This document shows, piece after piece, positions 15,017 to 24,607 of a stretch of 44,262 bases of DNA. The notes under the pieces are model-generated. The model saw only the letters and a list, made by a program, of their open reading frames with translations. It searched no databases and was not told the origin of the DNA. A program made the position numbers and the translations under genes. Source of the stretch: an uncultured Synergistales bacterium. Lineage in GTDB: Bacteria; Synergistota; Synergistia; Synergistales; Aminobacteriaceae. The stretch spans positions 1-44,262 of the forward strand of contig CAJOMU010000012.1 of the NCBI GenBank assembly GCA_905235735.1, given 5' to 3'. Each line of letters begins with the position of its first letter. Position 1 is the first letter of the stretch.

Positions 15017-17371
15017 ATGAAAAAATTTTACGGCGCATTAATCTTCGCGGCTCTCGCAGCATTCGTATTTTCAGTTTCAGGATGCGGAGGCAGTTCGAAT
15101 TCATTCAACGGCAACATCAACACGAATACAGGAACGGTGAAACAGGTAGCAGTATTAACATCACCTGCATTCGAGATAGGGAAAGACTATCAGATATACA
15201 GAGGCTCAAAGCTAACGGGCATGAACGGTTCAAAGTATTATGTTGCAGATACAGGCAGTGAATCGAACAAGGCAACTTTGAATCTCGGATTTCTTGATGA
15301 GATTGGCGATGACACGCTTGCATTCGTGAACAACGGAACGGTAGTATTCGCATATGATCCGTCAGGCACGAGTGATACTCCCATAACATCAGGGACAGTA
15401 ACACGCACAGACGGAAAACTTCTGAGCTATAACGGACTTACGATAGCATCAAGTGCATTCTTCACGGCATTGAATGTTGATACGTCAAATGCAAAGACGA
15501 TTGTGCTCAACGGTAACACAGCGACATATGAAGGTACAGCAGTAAAAGAATACAATTATGTGTGGCATTCAGACCCAGACCATGAGGATGAATATTACAC
15601 GGAAGGCATTGACGGCATAATTGAATACGATGAAGACGAAATAAAAGCAAAGGTTTCGGCTGATGAAGTGTATATTGCACATGATATTGTGTACATGCCC
15701 AGCAATTTGGAATTCACATCGACAGTGAAAGATGATGATGAAACAGAATATGCTGCGTACTATTCATCAAGTGTACAGTCGAAAGTAGCGACAGAACTCG
15801 GAACAGGGTTTGAAGGGCCGTATATCTTTGCGACACTTCCCGGTTCAATGGGAGGAGGTATGCCCGGCGGTGGTGGAGGTTTCACACCTGGAAGCGGGGA
15901 TTTTGGGCCAGGCGGCGGCGGTACACCTCCAGATATGCCGAGTGGAGACAGGCCAGCATTCCCCCGTATGAATTCAGCGAGCTACAACGATCAGATAGCA
16001 TCAACAATATCTTCAATGACCCATACATCAGCTGATGCATATGTGAACCCTGTACTGCACATCACGAAGGCAGGAACGTATTCGCTAAAAGGAACATGGA
16101 AGGGACAAATCTGGATTGATGTAGGGGAAGACGAATCAGATAAAGTTGCAATCATTCTCAATAGTGTAGATGTAACTTGTACAGTTGCCCCTGCGATAGT
16201 GTTTCATGACCTCTATGAATGCGGCCCTGATGATGAAGATAAAGTTGCGGCTGCCTCAATGGATGTCGGAAAAGATCTTCTCGATGATGCCGGAGCTATG
16301 GTAGTGATTGCTGATGACACAACGAACAATTTCACAGGTGCTAACGTCTACAGAATGCTCAAAGCGGCCAAGAAGAAAGACAGTGTAACGAAGATAGACG
16401 GAACTGACGTATCACAGCAGAAGAAACGTTATAAAATGGATGCGGCGTTCTATTCATTCGTGTCGCTTGCAATTGGAGGCGGAGAGAAAGCTAACGGAGT
16501 TCTGAACATCACATCAAGCACGTATGAAGGTTTTGATACTGAGATGCATTTGACCATTGAGAGCGGAACGATAACGATAACTGCTCCTGATGATGCAATC
16601 AATGTGAATGAAGATGATATTTCTGTCTTCACTATGCTTGACGGAAGCATGACCATTAGCTCAACGAACGGAGACGGAATTGATTCTAACGGTTACGCTG
16701 TGATACTTGGAGGTTCACTTGATATAACGGCGGGTAATCAGTCGGAGGCGGTAGCAGGTGAAGGAGGAATTGATGCTGAATGCGGAATATACATAGACCC
16801 TTCAGCAAAGTACACACATCATTCGACAAGTGGAGGAGGCAATGGAGGCGGAGATGTTCCTTCAAGACCCGACAGCGGAGATGTACCGTCAAATCCTGAC
16901 AGTGGAGATGTACCGTCAAATCCTGACAGTGGAGATGTACCGTCAAATCCTGACAGCGGAGATGTACCGTCAAATCCTGACAGCGGAGATGTTCCTTCAG
17001 TACCTGACAGCGGAGATGTTCCTTCAGTACCTGACAGCGGAGATGTTCCGTCAAATCCTGACAGCGGAGATGTTCCTTCAGTACCTGACAGCGGAGATGT
17101 TCCGTCAGACATTCCGGCACAATCAGATGATGTTATCCCCAATCCAAACACGGACACACAGCCCGAAGTTGATACTTATGTTCCGCCAGCAGACGCAGAA
17201 GAATCAATGAATGTTACTACGAGCATAGGCACAACTACATTCAACATGGCAGAAGGAAGTACGGCAAGTTTCATTGCAGAGGACACTGACACATCAGCAA
17301 GAAATATACCTGCGTCAGGAAATGTATTCCCTCTCAGAAGAAAGGTTAATACGTTCTCAAGAATAGAGTAA
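15017..17371 (+). CDS. Cthe_2159-type beta-helix lipoprotein (second copy) with tandem-repeat tail
   Basis: This 784-residue paralogue of the preceding gene has the lipobox 'FSVSGCGGS'. The same N-terminal module follows ('[12 protein letters not shown]'), then a Gly/Pro-rich linker near residues 275-320 that the first copy lacks. The beta-helix part comes next ('[12 protein letters not shown]', '[16 protein letters not shown]'). The Asp-rich tail of the first copy is replaced here by eight 9-residue units 'DSGDVPS(N/V)P' (16871-17086), a flexible, acidic, Pro-rich stalk. The last 50 residues again match the first copy ('[12 protein letters not shown]'). It is probably a surface-anchored polysaccharide-binding protein with an adjustable spacer. 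A terminator follows. Confidence 0.82.
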   Translation: MKKFYGALIFAALAAFVFSVSGCGGSSNSFNGNINTNTGTVKQVAVLTSPAFEIGKDYQIYRGSKLTGMNGSKYYVADTGSESNKATLNLGFLDEIGDDTLAFVNNGTVVFAYDPSGTSDTPITSGTVTRTDGKLLSYNGLTIASSAFFTALNVDTSNAKTIVLNGNTATYEGTAVKEYNYVWHSDPDHEDEYYTEGIDGIIEYDEDEIKAKVSADEVYIAHDIVYMPSNLEFTSTVKDDDETEYAAYYSSSVQSKVATELGTGFEGPYIFATLPGSMGGGMPGGGGGFTPGSGDFGPGGGGTPPDMPSGDRPAFPRMNSASYNDQIASTISSMTHTSADAYVNPVLHITKAGTYSLKGTWKGQIWIDVGEDESDKVAIILNSVDVTCTVAPAIVFHDLYECGPDDEDKVAAASMDVGKDLLDDAGAMVVIADDTTNNFTGANVYRMLKAAKKKDSVTKIDGTDVSQQKKRYKMDAAFYSFVSLAIGGGEKANGVLNITSSTYEGFDTEMHLTIESGTITITAPDDAINVNEDDISVFTMLDGSMTISSTNGDGIDSNGYAVILGGSLDITAGNQSEAVAGEGGIDAECGIYIDPSAKYTHHSTSGGGNGGGDVPSRPDSGDVPSNPDSGDVPSNPDSGDVPSNPDSGDVPSNPDSGDVPSVPDSGDVPSVPDSGDVPSNPDSGDVPSVPDSGDVPSDIPAQSDDVIPNPNTDTQPEVDTYVPPADAEESMNVTTSIGTTTFNMAEGSTASFIAEDTDTSARNIPASGNVFPLRRKVNTFSRIE
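16871..17107 (+). repeat. 27-bp tandem repeat, eight full units plus a partial unit
   Basis: Units of 27 bp start at 16871, 16898, 16925, 16952, 16979, 17006, 17033 and 17060, with a partial copy from 17087 and a degenerate start near 16850. Each encodes DSGDVPS(N/V)P. Units differ at a few bases in patches (GTACCGTCAAAT versus GTTCCTTCAGTA), which shows recent unit-level duplication and exchange. Because 27 is divisible by 3, unit gain or loss changes protein length but not frame. Confidence 0.95.
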
Positions 17372-17402
17372 GTCAATCTTCAAATCGTAAATCGTAACTG
17401 AG

Positions 17403-17435
17403 GTTCTCCTGATTCATTTCAGGGGAGCTTTTTTT
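17403..17435 (+). terminator. Rho-independent terminator of the lipoprotein operon
   Basis: A 10-bp stem (17403-17412 with 17419-17428) is followed by seven T. It ends the two-gene lipoprotein transcript 32 bases after the stop codon. Confidence 0.88.
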
Positions 17436-17492
17436 AATGCATGTGAGATAATTTGACGGCCAAATTAAAATATTGGAGGTTAAATCGAAAAT

Positions 17493-19352
17493 ATGAATGA
17501 GCATTTGAAAGTTTTGATTCGTATTATTCTCGCAGGTCTGATTCTCTTCTTGGCCTCATGCATTAACATTGAAGGCTACGCAAAGATAATTCTATTTCTG
17601 ATTCCGTTCTTCATTGTAGGTTATGATGTCCTCACTGACGCACTTAGAAATATATTCTCGAAGGAACGTGAACTCTTTGATGAAAAATTTCTGATGAGTA
17701 TCGCATCAATAGGGGCATTATGTCTCGGTGAATACGTTGAAGCATCAGCCGTAATGATTCTCTATCAGACAGGAGAACTCTTTCAGGATTACGCATCAGA
17801 ACGAAGCCGTAAGAATATCATCGCACTAATGGATTTGAGACCAGAATACGCGAATGTAGAACTCAATGGCAAACTTGAAAAGGTAAAACCCGAAGACGTT
17901 CATGAAGGAAGCATTATAGTGGTGAGAGCAGGAGAGAGAATTCCGATTGACGGAGTGATTGTAGAAGGACATTCAAACATAGATACAAGTGCACTGACAG
18001 GTGAGAGCATACCGAAGAACGTTGCAGAGGAAGAAGCAATAATGAGCGGGTGCATAAATCTTTCAGGAGTTCTCAGAATCAAAACGACATGTGAGTTCAA
18101 AAATTCATCTGTGTCAAAGATACTTGCCCTGATTGAGAATGCAAGCGATAGAAAATCTCATACTGAGAGATTCATAACGAGATTCGCAAAAGTATATACC
18201 CCAGTCGTATGCATATCTGCACTGGCACTCGCAGTAATACCTTCATTGATTTATCCGTCAGATTTTACTGTATGGTTTTACCGTGCAATCACATTCCTGG
18301 TCATAAGCTGTCCATGCGCATTAGTCATAAGTATACCGTTAGCATTTTTTGCGGCAGTAGGCGGAGCAGGCAGAAGGGGAATACTAGTGAAAGGTTCAAA
18401 TTTCATTGAGACATTATCAAAGGCATCATGTGTACTCTTCGATAAGACAGGAACATTAACACGGGGAGTATTTGAGGTTGTTGCTGTTCACCCTGAAGTG
18501 ATAGATGAGAATGAACTGTTACACTTGGCCGCTCACGTTGAGAGATATTCAACGCACCCGGCAGCGGAAGCATTGAGACGTGCATATCCAAATGAAGCTG
18601 ACAACTGCATAATTGAATCAGCGGAAGAGATTGCAGGTTACGGAGTGAAAGCTAAAGTGAATGGTGAGACTGTCTGTGTAGGAAGCTCAAAGTTAATGGA
18701 CATGATGAATGTTGAATGGCATCCGTGCACCAGGTCATCAGGAACAATAGTTCATGTCTCAATAGGGAATAACTATGCAGGCCATGTAGTTATCTCTGAC
18801 ATAGTGAAGCCTGCCTCAAAATCTGCAATTGAATCTTTGAAGTCTCAGAATGTGAATCGAATCATAATGCTCACAGGAGACAGAAAAGAAACTGCTGAAG
18901 ATATAGCCGCCTCAATAGGGATTCATGAAGTGTACAGTGAGTTATTGCCTGCGGATAAAGTTCAGAAGGTAGAAGATGTTATTCGAGACGGTGAATGTGC
19001 TGTGTTCGTTGGCGACGGTATCAATGACGCTCCAGTAATTACACGTGCGAATGTAGGGATTGCTATGGGAGCATTAGGTTCAGATGCGGCGGTTGAATCC
19101 GCAGATGTAGTTCTGACTGATGATGATCCTCTGAAAGTTTCAGATGCAATATCAATTTCACGAAAGGCAATGAGAATAGCGAAGGAGAACATAATATTTT
19201 CCATAGGCATTAAAGTTTTATGTCTGGCCATGAGTTCAATAGGTTATGCTGATATGTGGCTGGCAGTATTCGCAGATGTTGGTGTTATGATACTTGCAGT
19301 AATGAATTCATTGCGTTCAATGTTCGCATATAAAAAAGACCGGGCAATTTAA
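17493..19352 (+). CDS. P1B-type ATPase, Zn2+/Cd2+ exporter
   Basis: This 619-residue heavy-metal ATPase exports divalent ions across the inner membrane. It has 'SALTGESIP' near residue 168 (actuator), 'SCPCALVIS' near 272 (transmembrane metal site), 'LFDKTGTLT' near 315 (phosphorylated Asp), 'STHPAAEAL' near 353 (nucleotide-domain His-Pro), 'LTGDRKETA', and 'VGDGINDAPV' near 510. The CPC motif together with 'VFADVGVMILAVMNSLR' in the last helix is the pattern of Zn/Cd/Pb pumps (ZntA/CadA, P1B-2). There is no N-terminal metal-binding domain: the protein starts directly at the first membrane helices. GGAGG lies 13 bases before the ATG. No metal-responsive regulator is next to it. Confidence 0.92.
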   Translation: MNEHLKVLIRIILAGLILFLASCINIEGYAKIILFLIPFFIVGYDVLTDALRNIFSKERELFDEKFLMSIASIGALCLGEYVEASAVMILYQTGELFQDYASERSRKNIIALMDLRPEYANVELNGKLEKVKPEDVHEGSIIVVRAGERIPIDGVIVEGHSNIDTSALTGESIPKNVAEEEAIMSGCINLSGVLRIKTTCEFKNSSVSKILALIENASDRKSHTERFITRFAKVYTPVVCISALALAVIPSLIYPSDFTVWFYRAITFLVISCPCALVISIPLAFFAAVGGAGRRGILVKGSNFIETLSKASCVLFDKTGTLTRGVFEVVAVHPEVIDENELLHLAAHVERYSTHPAAEALRRAYPNEADNCIIESAEEIAGYGVKAKVNGETVCVGSSKLMDMMNVEWHPCTRSSGTIVHVSIGNNYAGHVVISDIVKPASKSAIESLKSQNVNRIIMLTGDRKETAEDIAASIGIHEVYSELLPADKVQKVEDVIRDGECAVFVGDGINDAPVITRANVGIAMGALGSDAAVESADVVLTDDDPLKVSDAISISRKAMRIAKENIIFSIGIKVLCLAMSSIGYADMWLAVFADVGVMILAVMNSLRSMFAYKKDRAI

Positions 19353-19362
19353 TGACCCGGCC
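19332..19362 (-). terminator. Terminator for the 949-residue lipoprotein gene, overlapping the ATPase 3' end
   Basis: On the minus strand GGCCGGG pairs with CCCGGTC across an 11-base loop, followed by six T (19332-19337). The T tract lies inside the last codons of the convergent ATPase gene. The plus-strand gene has no separate T-tract terminator here. Confidence 0.75.
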
Positions 19363-19377
19363 TCATGATTTCATGAA

Positions 19378-22227
19378 TTAACGCTCAAGTCCTAAGAACG
19401 GATATTTTTCCTTCGTGAAGTGCATCGTCTGATACTCCACAGTCCATGCAGCCTCGTGTAACAAACCTGATTCGAAATCGAAATCAAGTTTGTTCTTACC
19501 CGCTACAGGATAATTCGTGAACCTCCTGTGTCTGTCGTAGTCGTAATAGTAAATCTCTGTGTTGACGCTGACGTAACAGAAAACGGCATCAGTTCCTCCG
19601 TTTGAAGTTTTCGCAGTGTATGACGGTTCTACGCCATCCACGTTATGCTGCGAAGTTCCCCAGTGACGCAAGCCTGCACCAGGAGATTCAGGTTTACTGA
19701 ACATTTGTTCGCCCTTGAGCGTAACATTTACTCCTGCATTTATGTCTGAATTTACAAAACCACTCATAAGGAATTCTTTGTAACCTGTTGAGCCTCCTCC
19801 TTTACCTCCGAAAGGCTGACCAGTTATATTTTCAAAGCCTGCCTCATCTTGATCTGCATGGTATTTAGTGTACATCTCACGTTCTCTCTGCTGTGCCGCT
19901 ACAAGCATATTGTAGAAAACATAACGGTCTCCCAGTGCTTTAAGCTCCAATGAAAGCATCATTATTGTATACTGCGTTTTCGATAATAATGATTCGTTGT
20001 TGTAGAAGTACGGATCTGACGTTATCGTGTTGACTATTTCCGTATATCTTGTTTTATAACTATCGCGTACCTCAGCGTCTATCTTCGAGTTGTCCAATCC
20101 TCCTATGACTTCGTAATATGCTCCGAGCTTCGCCAATGAGCTGTTGAAATCCCGAACCAGAGCCTCAGTCAACGGAGCAACTGGTATAGTTCCGTCATTC
20201 TTCTCTTTGTTCATTTGGGCAATAACGGGCGATAACTGACTGTAACGTCTCAGAACTACGTGTACAGGTGCAAAATCACTGGGAGATTGTTTAGACAGAG
20301 CAGAACGGAACTTCATCAGCTCAACTACTACATCACCAACAGAATCTACATTGTTCTTGCCTTGACTGGGCGTTATTGATTTTATAGCCGGATCAGATGC
20401 ACTTGAACCTGAAGTTATGATTTCAATTGAGATTGAAGCATTATATTTTTTCAGAATGTCTCTCGTCTCATTCGCTAATTCTGCACTTGCCTTAGCTCCT
20501 TTTTCGTTGAGACTCTGATATTCTGCCAGCAATTTTTCTTTTATCTCAGTGAGCTGTTCTGTCGTCTCTGTCGTGATTGAAATATATGCATCGTATGTTC
20601 CTCCGTAAGTGTAGCCTGCCACAAAGTAATCACCGTATACAGTCCTGAAGTTATCAATGCCTTCTGCAAGCTGTGTCGCTGCGTCATCAGTAAGCTCGTA
20701 TTGAGAGTCGTCGAGCGTTCTCGCTTCTGTTTCAAGTTCATCATAGTGAATAACCAGAGTTGTAGATGACAGACCGAACTTGTAACTGCTCAGATGCGAC
20801 ATAATTGCTTTCAATCCGAAACCTTGAGTTGAGATTGATCCGCTTGCTATTGTCTTTGCGAATCTCTCCTGTCCCTCCTGTGATGAAATGAACTCCGCCT
20901 TATAATTTGGGGAAACTTTTTTAGTGTTCGGAACTGGAAGCGTGAAATCCTGTATTGCATGGCCTGATGCCTGATAGCCGGTTATCCCTAAGAAACCTTT
21001 TCCCAAATCATATGTATCGTCATAAGGTATTCCTGATACAGTAGTTGGAATAATTGATTTAGTGGGCCACAGCACAACTGATCTCCTGACAGTTGAAGCT
21101 GACGACACTTCTACATCCTCATCAAGGACGTTTGTGTCTTCTTCATGAAGGCCGTAAAGACCGTTATATTCCTGCATAAAATAGAGCCATATACAGAGTG
21201 CTGTATATTCTTCGTCTGTCAGTTCTTCAGGTTCGCCTTCATAACCAGCTTCACCGTAAAATTTCTTCAGATAATCAGGTCTAAGCTCAAGATAAATTTT
21301 ACGCAGCTCTATGATGTCGCTGAGGTCTATTGTTTCAGTCGTATTCCCGTAATCATCCGCGAATTTGAACCTAGTGTAATATCCCGTCTCGCCTTTTTCG
21401 TTCCTGAGTTCCTTATAGATGAACAGAATGCATGATCTGTCAGTTTCTTTTGCTGGTGCTGGTTTTGATGGGCCGTCTCCGTAAGTTCTATCGAGAGAGT
21501 CAGCTTCTTCCTGACCGATTGCCGCAACGATCCTGTTATAGTATTCCTCAGTTTTATCATCTTCTGAAGCTTCTGCATCATCAACTGTTCCTTCTGTTTC
21601 AGATTCAGATTTATCTATATATACACCGCTTATCCTCAGTGTATATTCACCTGTTACTGATGGCTTTAGAGTCAGACACATAAGGGAAGGTTTCTCTTCG
21701 GGGTATACTGAGAGCTGAATTTTGTCGTATGGCAATTCAAAATTGGAGGCACCATCAACATCATCAGTGAAATATTTGATAGGTTCTTTGCTCACAGGAT
21801 CAAGAATTTCAATTGAGGGGAAAACTGTCTCTAGTGGGCTGGCGAGGTTCTGCGAGAATTCAAATGTGTATTCTGTGCCTGCCTGAAGATTCACGGATAC
21901 AGTATCAGGTTCATCAACATAGAATGTTTTAAGTTCCTTGAAGAATATCATAGACGGAGCTTGAACATTAATTGATGAAGGAGATGATGATTTTTGAACG
22001 TGTACTATAGAAACATCATCGAAGTCAAGAAAGTCAGGTTTGCCGTTGCCGTTAATGTCAAAAATAGAATTGCCAAGAATGGTATCGCCACCGATAACTA
22101 CACTTCCATTGCTGCCACTTCTACCGCTGAGTGAGCTTCCGCTGCTTCCTCCGCAGCCTTGTGATGCAATGACAGCAAACACTAAGAGTGCAGAGAAAAT
22201 GAGAGTGAAAAAACTTTTTCTGTGCAT
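19378..22227 (-). CDS. Large exported lipoprotein with a possible MACPF-like segment
   Basis: This 949-residue protein starts with a signal peptide ending 'VIASQGCGGSS', probably lipid-modified. Near residue 55 'DINGNGKPDFLDFDD' resembles an EF-hand/dockerin-like calcium loop. Around residues 525-545 a 'YGDYFVAGYTYGG' motif follows a helical stretch and precedes a beta strand and a charged helix. This recalls the Y-G-x-[HY]-[FY]-(x)n-G-G signature of MACPF/CDC pore-forming domains, and the preceding strand 'SSTTLVIHYDELE' fits too. The C-terminal 200 residues hold a helical region and then a beta-rich, aromatic end. Family assignment is tentative. The ATG at 22227 follows AAGGAAG. It is monocistronic, divergent from patB, and ends at a terminator. 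Confidence 0.6.
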   Translation of the reverse strand: MHRKSFFTLIFSALLVFAVIASQGCGGSSGSSLSGRSGSNGSVVIGGDTILGNSIFDINGNGKPDFLDFDDVSIVHVQKSSSPSSINVQAPSMIFFKELKTFYVDEPDTVSVNLQAGTEYTFEFSQNLASPLETVFPSIEILDPVSKEPIKYFTDDVDGASNFELPYDKIQLSVYPEEKPSLMCLTLKPSVTGEYTLRISGVYIDKSESETEGTVDDAEASEDDKTEEYYNRIVAAIGQEEADSLDRTYGDGPSKPAPAKETDRSCILFIYKELRNEKGETGYYTRFKFADDYGNTTETIDLSDIIELRKIYLELRPDYLKKFYGEAGYEGEPEELTDEEYTALCIWLYFMQEYNGLYGLHEEDTNVLDEDVEVSSASTVRRSVVLWPTKSIIPTTVSGIPYDDTYDLGKGFLGITGYQASGHAIQDFTLPVPNTKKVSPNYKAEFISSQEGQERFAKTIASGSISTQGFGLKAIMSHLSSYKFGLSSTTLVIHYDELETEARTLDDSQYELTDDAATQLAEGIDNFRTVYGDYFVAGYTYGGTYDAYISITTETTEQLTEIKEKLLAEYQSLNEKGAKASAELANETRDILKKYNASISIEIITSGSSASDPAIKSITPSQGKNNVDSVGDVVVELMKFRSALSKQSPSDFAPVHVVLRRYSQLSPVIAQMNKEKNDGTIPVAPLTEALVRDFNSSLAKLGAYYEVIGGLDNSKIDAEVRDSYKTRYTEIVNTITSDPYFYNNESLLSKTQYTIMMLSLELKALGDRYVFYNMLVAAQQREREMYTKYHADQDEAGFENITGQPFGGKGGGSTGYKEFLMSGFVNSDINAGVNVTLKGEQMFSKPESPGAGLRHWGTSQHNVDGVEPSYTAKTSNGGTDAVFCYVSVNTEIYYYDYDRHRRFTNYPVAGKNKLDFDFESGLLHEAAWTVEYQTMHFTKEKYPFLGLER

Positions 22228-22313
22228 AAAAAATACACTTCCTTTTTGTTAATGTTAATATAGTGAGCAATTATACAAGATGTAAAAAAAACTCAAAACA
22301 TAGGAGGATTATC

Positions 22314-23495
22314 ATGAAGTATGATTTTGAAACTGTGCATAGAAGATTCAACACAGGCTCAGGAAAATGGGATGAGATGATGAAATTCGGAGTGAAAGAA
22401 TCCGATGACATAATTCCGTTTTCAGTCGCGGATATGGAGTTCGTAACTGCACCAGAAATCGTTGACGCATTGAAACATGAACTCGATACATCAATCATGG
22501 GATATGCTAACCCTACAGATGAATATCTCGATTCTGTTTGCTCATGGATGAAAGACAGACACAACTGGAATGCAAAACCTGAATGGATATTGCCATCACA
22601 TGGAATCGTTGATGCATTCTTCGAGGCAGTGAAGACATATACGAAAGAAGGAGACGGAATCATTCTCACGACACCCGTTTATTACCCAATGTATATGGCA
22701 GTAAACTTCACTCATCGAACGCTCATTGACTGCCCGATGATTAACACAGGAACACGTTATGAGATTGATTTTGACGACTTCGAACGAAAAGCTGAAGACC
22801 CAAATGCAAAGATGCTCATACTATGCAGCCCTCATAACCCATGCGGAAGAGTATGGACACGCGAAGAATTATCACGGATTGCTGAGATATGCATGAAGAA
22901 TCATGTGCTCGTTGTCTCAGATGAAATTCATTTTGACCTCATCATGCCCAGACATAAGCACACGGTTTATGCTTCACTAAGTGATGAAGCTGCAAACAAC
23001 TGTCTCGTTCTCACCGCACCGAGCAAGACGTTTAACATTGCAGGACTTCAGACATCAAATATATTCATTCCGAACCCCGAACTCCGAAAACAATTCAGCG
23101 ATTCACTCAGGCTATCGAATCCGAATCCGAAATGCAATATTCTCGGTTACCGTGCATCAGAGGCAGCTTACAGGAATTGTGCGAACTGGCTCGATGAATG
23201 TCTGAGTGTAATTGACAAAAACAGAAACGTAATCGTTGAGTTCATTGCGCGTGAACTTCCAGAGATTCGAATCACAAATCTTGAAGGTACATATCTCTTG
23301 TGGCTGGACTGCAATGGATTGGGGATAGACTATCGTGAACTTGAGAGAATCAACCATGAGGAAGCAAGGTTATTCTTCGATGAGGGATATATCTTCGGAA
23401 AGCAGGGAGAATGTTTCGAGAGGTGGAATATAGCATGTCCGACGAGATACATTCATGAAGCACTGGAACGAATGAAGAGAGCATACAGGAAATGA
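22314..23495 (+). CDS. patB: MalY/PatB-family PLP-dependent C-S lyase/aminotransferase
   Basis: This 393-residue fold-type I PLP enzyme of the MalY/PatB branch usually cleaves cystathionine or cysteine conjugates. Visible blocks are 'FSVADMEFVTAPEI' near residue 38, the tyrosine-rich 'TTPVYYPMYM', 'LCSPHNPCGRVWTREEL' (Asn binding PLP), 'VVSDEIHFDL' and 'TAPSKTFNIAGLQ' with the Schiff-base Lys. I chose the ATG at 22314, six bases after AGGAGG; the open frame upstream is non-coding leader. It is divergent from the large lipoprotein gene. It could act in methionine or cysteine metabolism; the exact reaction is not decidable from sequence. Confidence 0.9.
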   Translation: MKYDFETVHRRFNTGSGKWDEMMKFGVKESDDIIPFSVADMEFVTAPEIVDALKHELDTSIMGYANPTDEYLDSVCSWMKDRHNWNAKPEWILPSHGIVDAFFEAVKTYTKEGDGIILTTPVYYPMYMAVNFTHRTLIDCPMINTGTRYEIDFDDFERKAEDPNAKMLILCSPHNPCGRVWTREELSRIAEICMKNHVLVVSDEIHFDLIMPRHKHTVYASLSDEAANNCLVLTAPSKTFNIAGLQTSNIFIPNPELRKQFSDSLRLSNPNPKCNILGYRASEAAYRNCANWLDECLSVIDKNRNVIVEFIARELPEIRITNLEGTYLLWLDCNGLGIDYRELERINHEEARLFFDEGYIFGKQGECFERWNIACPTRYIHEALERMKRAYRK

Positions 23496-23551
23496 TTTAG
23501 CTGTATAATCTGAAAAATTTTCATGCAAATATAAAAGGAGAGAGATTAATT

Positions 23552-24598
23552 TTGCTGATTAGTATTATAGCTTTCATTATAGTTATCGCTGTCTGCGTTG
23601 TCGTTCATGAATACGGACATTACATTACGGCACGCATTCTGGGAGTACAGGTTCATGAATTCTCATTCGGAATGGGGCCTGCAATCTTTCAGCACAGAGG
23701 AAAGAATAATATGCTCTGGTCGATAAGAATATTACCGCTTGGAGGTTTTTGCAGGCTTGCTGGAATGGGCGAAGAAGAAGACGATGAACAAGTAATATCG
23801 GGAATGGGATTCAATGAACAATCTGCATGGAAGAGATTCTTGATTCTGCTCAACGGTTCACTCTTTAATCTAATTCTTGCTGTAGTTCTAACTGCATTCT
23901 TCTTATGGGGACATGGCATATTAGATATGGAACATACACGCATAGGTGAAATCATGAAGGGCTTTCCGTCAGAACAGGCTGGTCTTATGGTCGGTGATGA
24001 GGTTCTGAGCGTCAATGATGTGAACGTTACGCAATGGCGTGAGATGTCCGAGATGATTCGCACTGAGAGCATGAAGAATGAGAGCGTGAAATTCGGAATC
24101 AAACGCGGAGATGAAACCTTAACACTAACTGTGAATGTACCAATGAATAGCGAATACGGAAGGCCAATGCTTGGAATATCACCGTCATTCACGAAATTCA
24201 CATTCATGGAGGCATCGAGACGTGCAGCAGGTTACACATACAGAATGAGTTTAGCGATGCTCAAAGGATTTTATGACATGATAACGCGAAGGCAGGAAGT
24301 AGATGTTACAGGGCCAGTTGGAATAGCATCAATGTCGGGTCAGGCGATGAGTTCAGGAGTATGGAACTTCATAATGTTCATATCGATTATCGCACTCAAT
24401 CTCGGAATTCTGAATCTCTTCCCCATTCCTGCACTTGACGGAGGAAGAATACTCTTTGTGCTTCTTGAGATGATAACGAGAAGGAGACTTCCTGAAAAAG
24501 TTGAGAATTGGATTCATACGGCAGGTTTTGTAGTGTTAATCTCGCTCATCATTCTCATCACATGCAAGGACATCTACAACCTGTTCTTCACAGCATAG
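23552..24598 (+). CDS. rseP: RseP-type site-2 intramembrane zinc protease
   Basis: This 348-residue membrane metalloprotease cleaves transmembrane helices of anti-sigma factors or signal peptides. 'VVHEYGHYI' in the first helix is the HExxH zinc site and 'NLFPIPALDGG' in the penultimate helix region provides the third ligand. A single PDZ domain occupies about residues 130-210 ('PSEQAGLMVGDEVLSVNDV'), whereas E. coli RseP has two. The start is a TTG at 23552 after AAAGGAGAG. The next gene, ispG, begins 9 bases after the stop, so they are co-transcribed; rseP beside isoprenoid genes is a common arrangement. Confidence 0.94.
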   Translation: MLISIIAFIIVIAVCVVVHEYGHYITARILGVQVHEFSFGMGPAIFQHRGKNNMLWSIRILPLGGFCRLAGMGEEEDDEQVISGMGFNEQSAWKRFLILLNGSLFNLILAVVLTAFFLWGHGILDMEHTRIGEIMKGFPSEQAGLMVGDEVLSVNDVNVTQWREMSEMIRTESMKNESVKFGIKRGDETLTLTVNVPMNSEYGRPMLGISPSFTKFTFMEASRRAAGYTYRMSLAMLKGFYDMITRRQEVDVTGPVGIASMSGQAMSSGVWNFIMFISIIALNLGILNLFPIPALDGGRILFVLLEMITRRRLPEKVENWIHTAGFVVLISLIILITCKDIYNLFFTA

Positions 24599-24607
24599 GA
24601 GAATATT

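Noticed and set aside
16871-17107. CRISPR array
   Set aside because: The repeats are contiguous, without unique spacers, and lie in frame within a lipoprotein gene.
16686-17210. Three additional long frames on both strands across the 27-bp repeat
   Set aside because: A repeat whose period is a multiple of three is open in several frames at once. They have no ribosome sites and merely mirror the DSGDVPS repeat of the real gene.
17453-17471. Promoter for the P-type ATPase (TTGACG and TAAAAT)
   Set aside because: The two hexamers are only 7 bp apart, far too close for a sigma-70 promoter.
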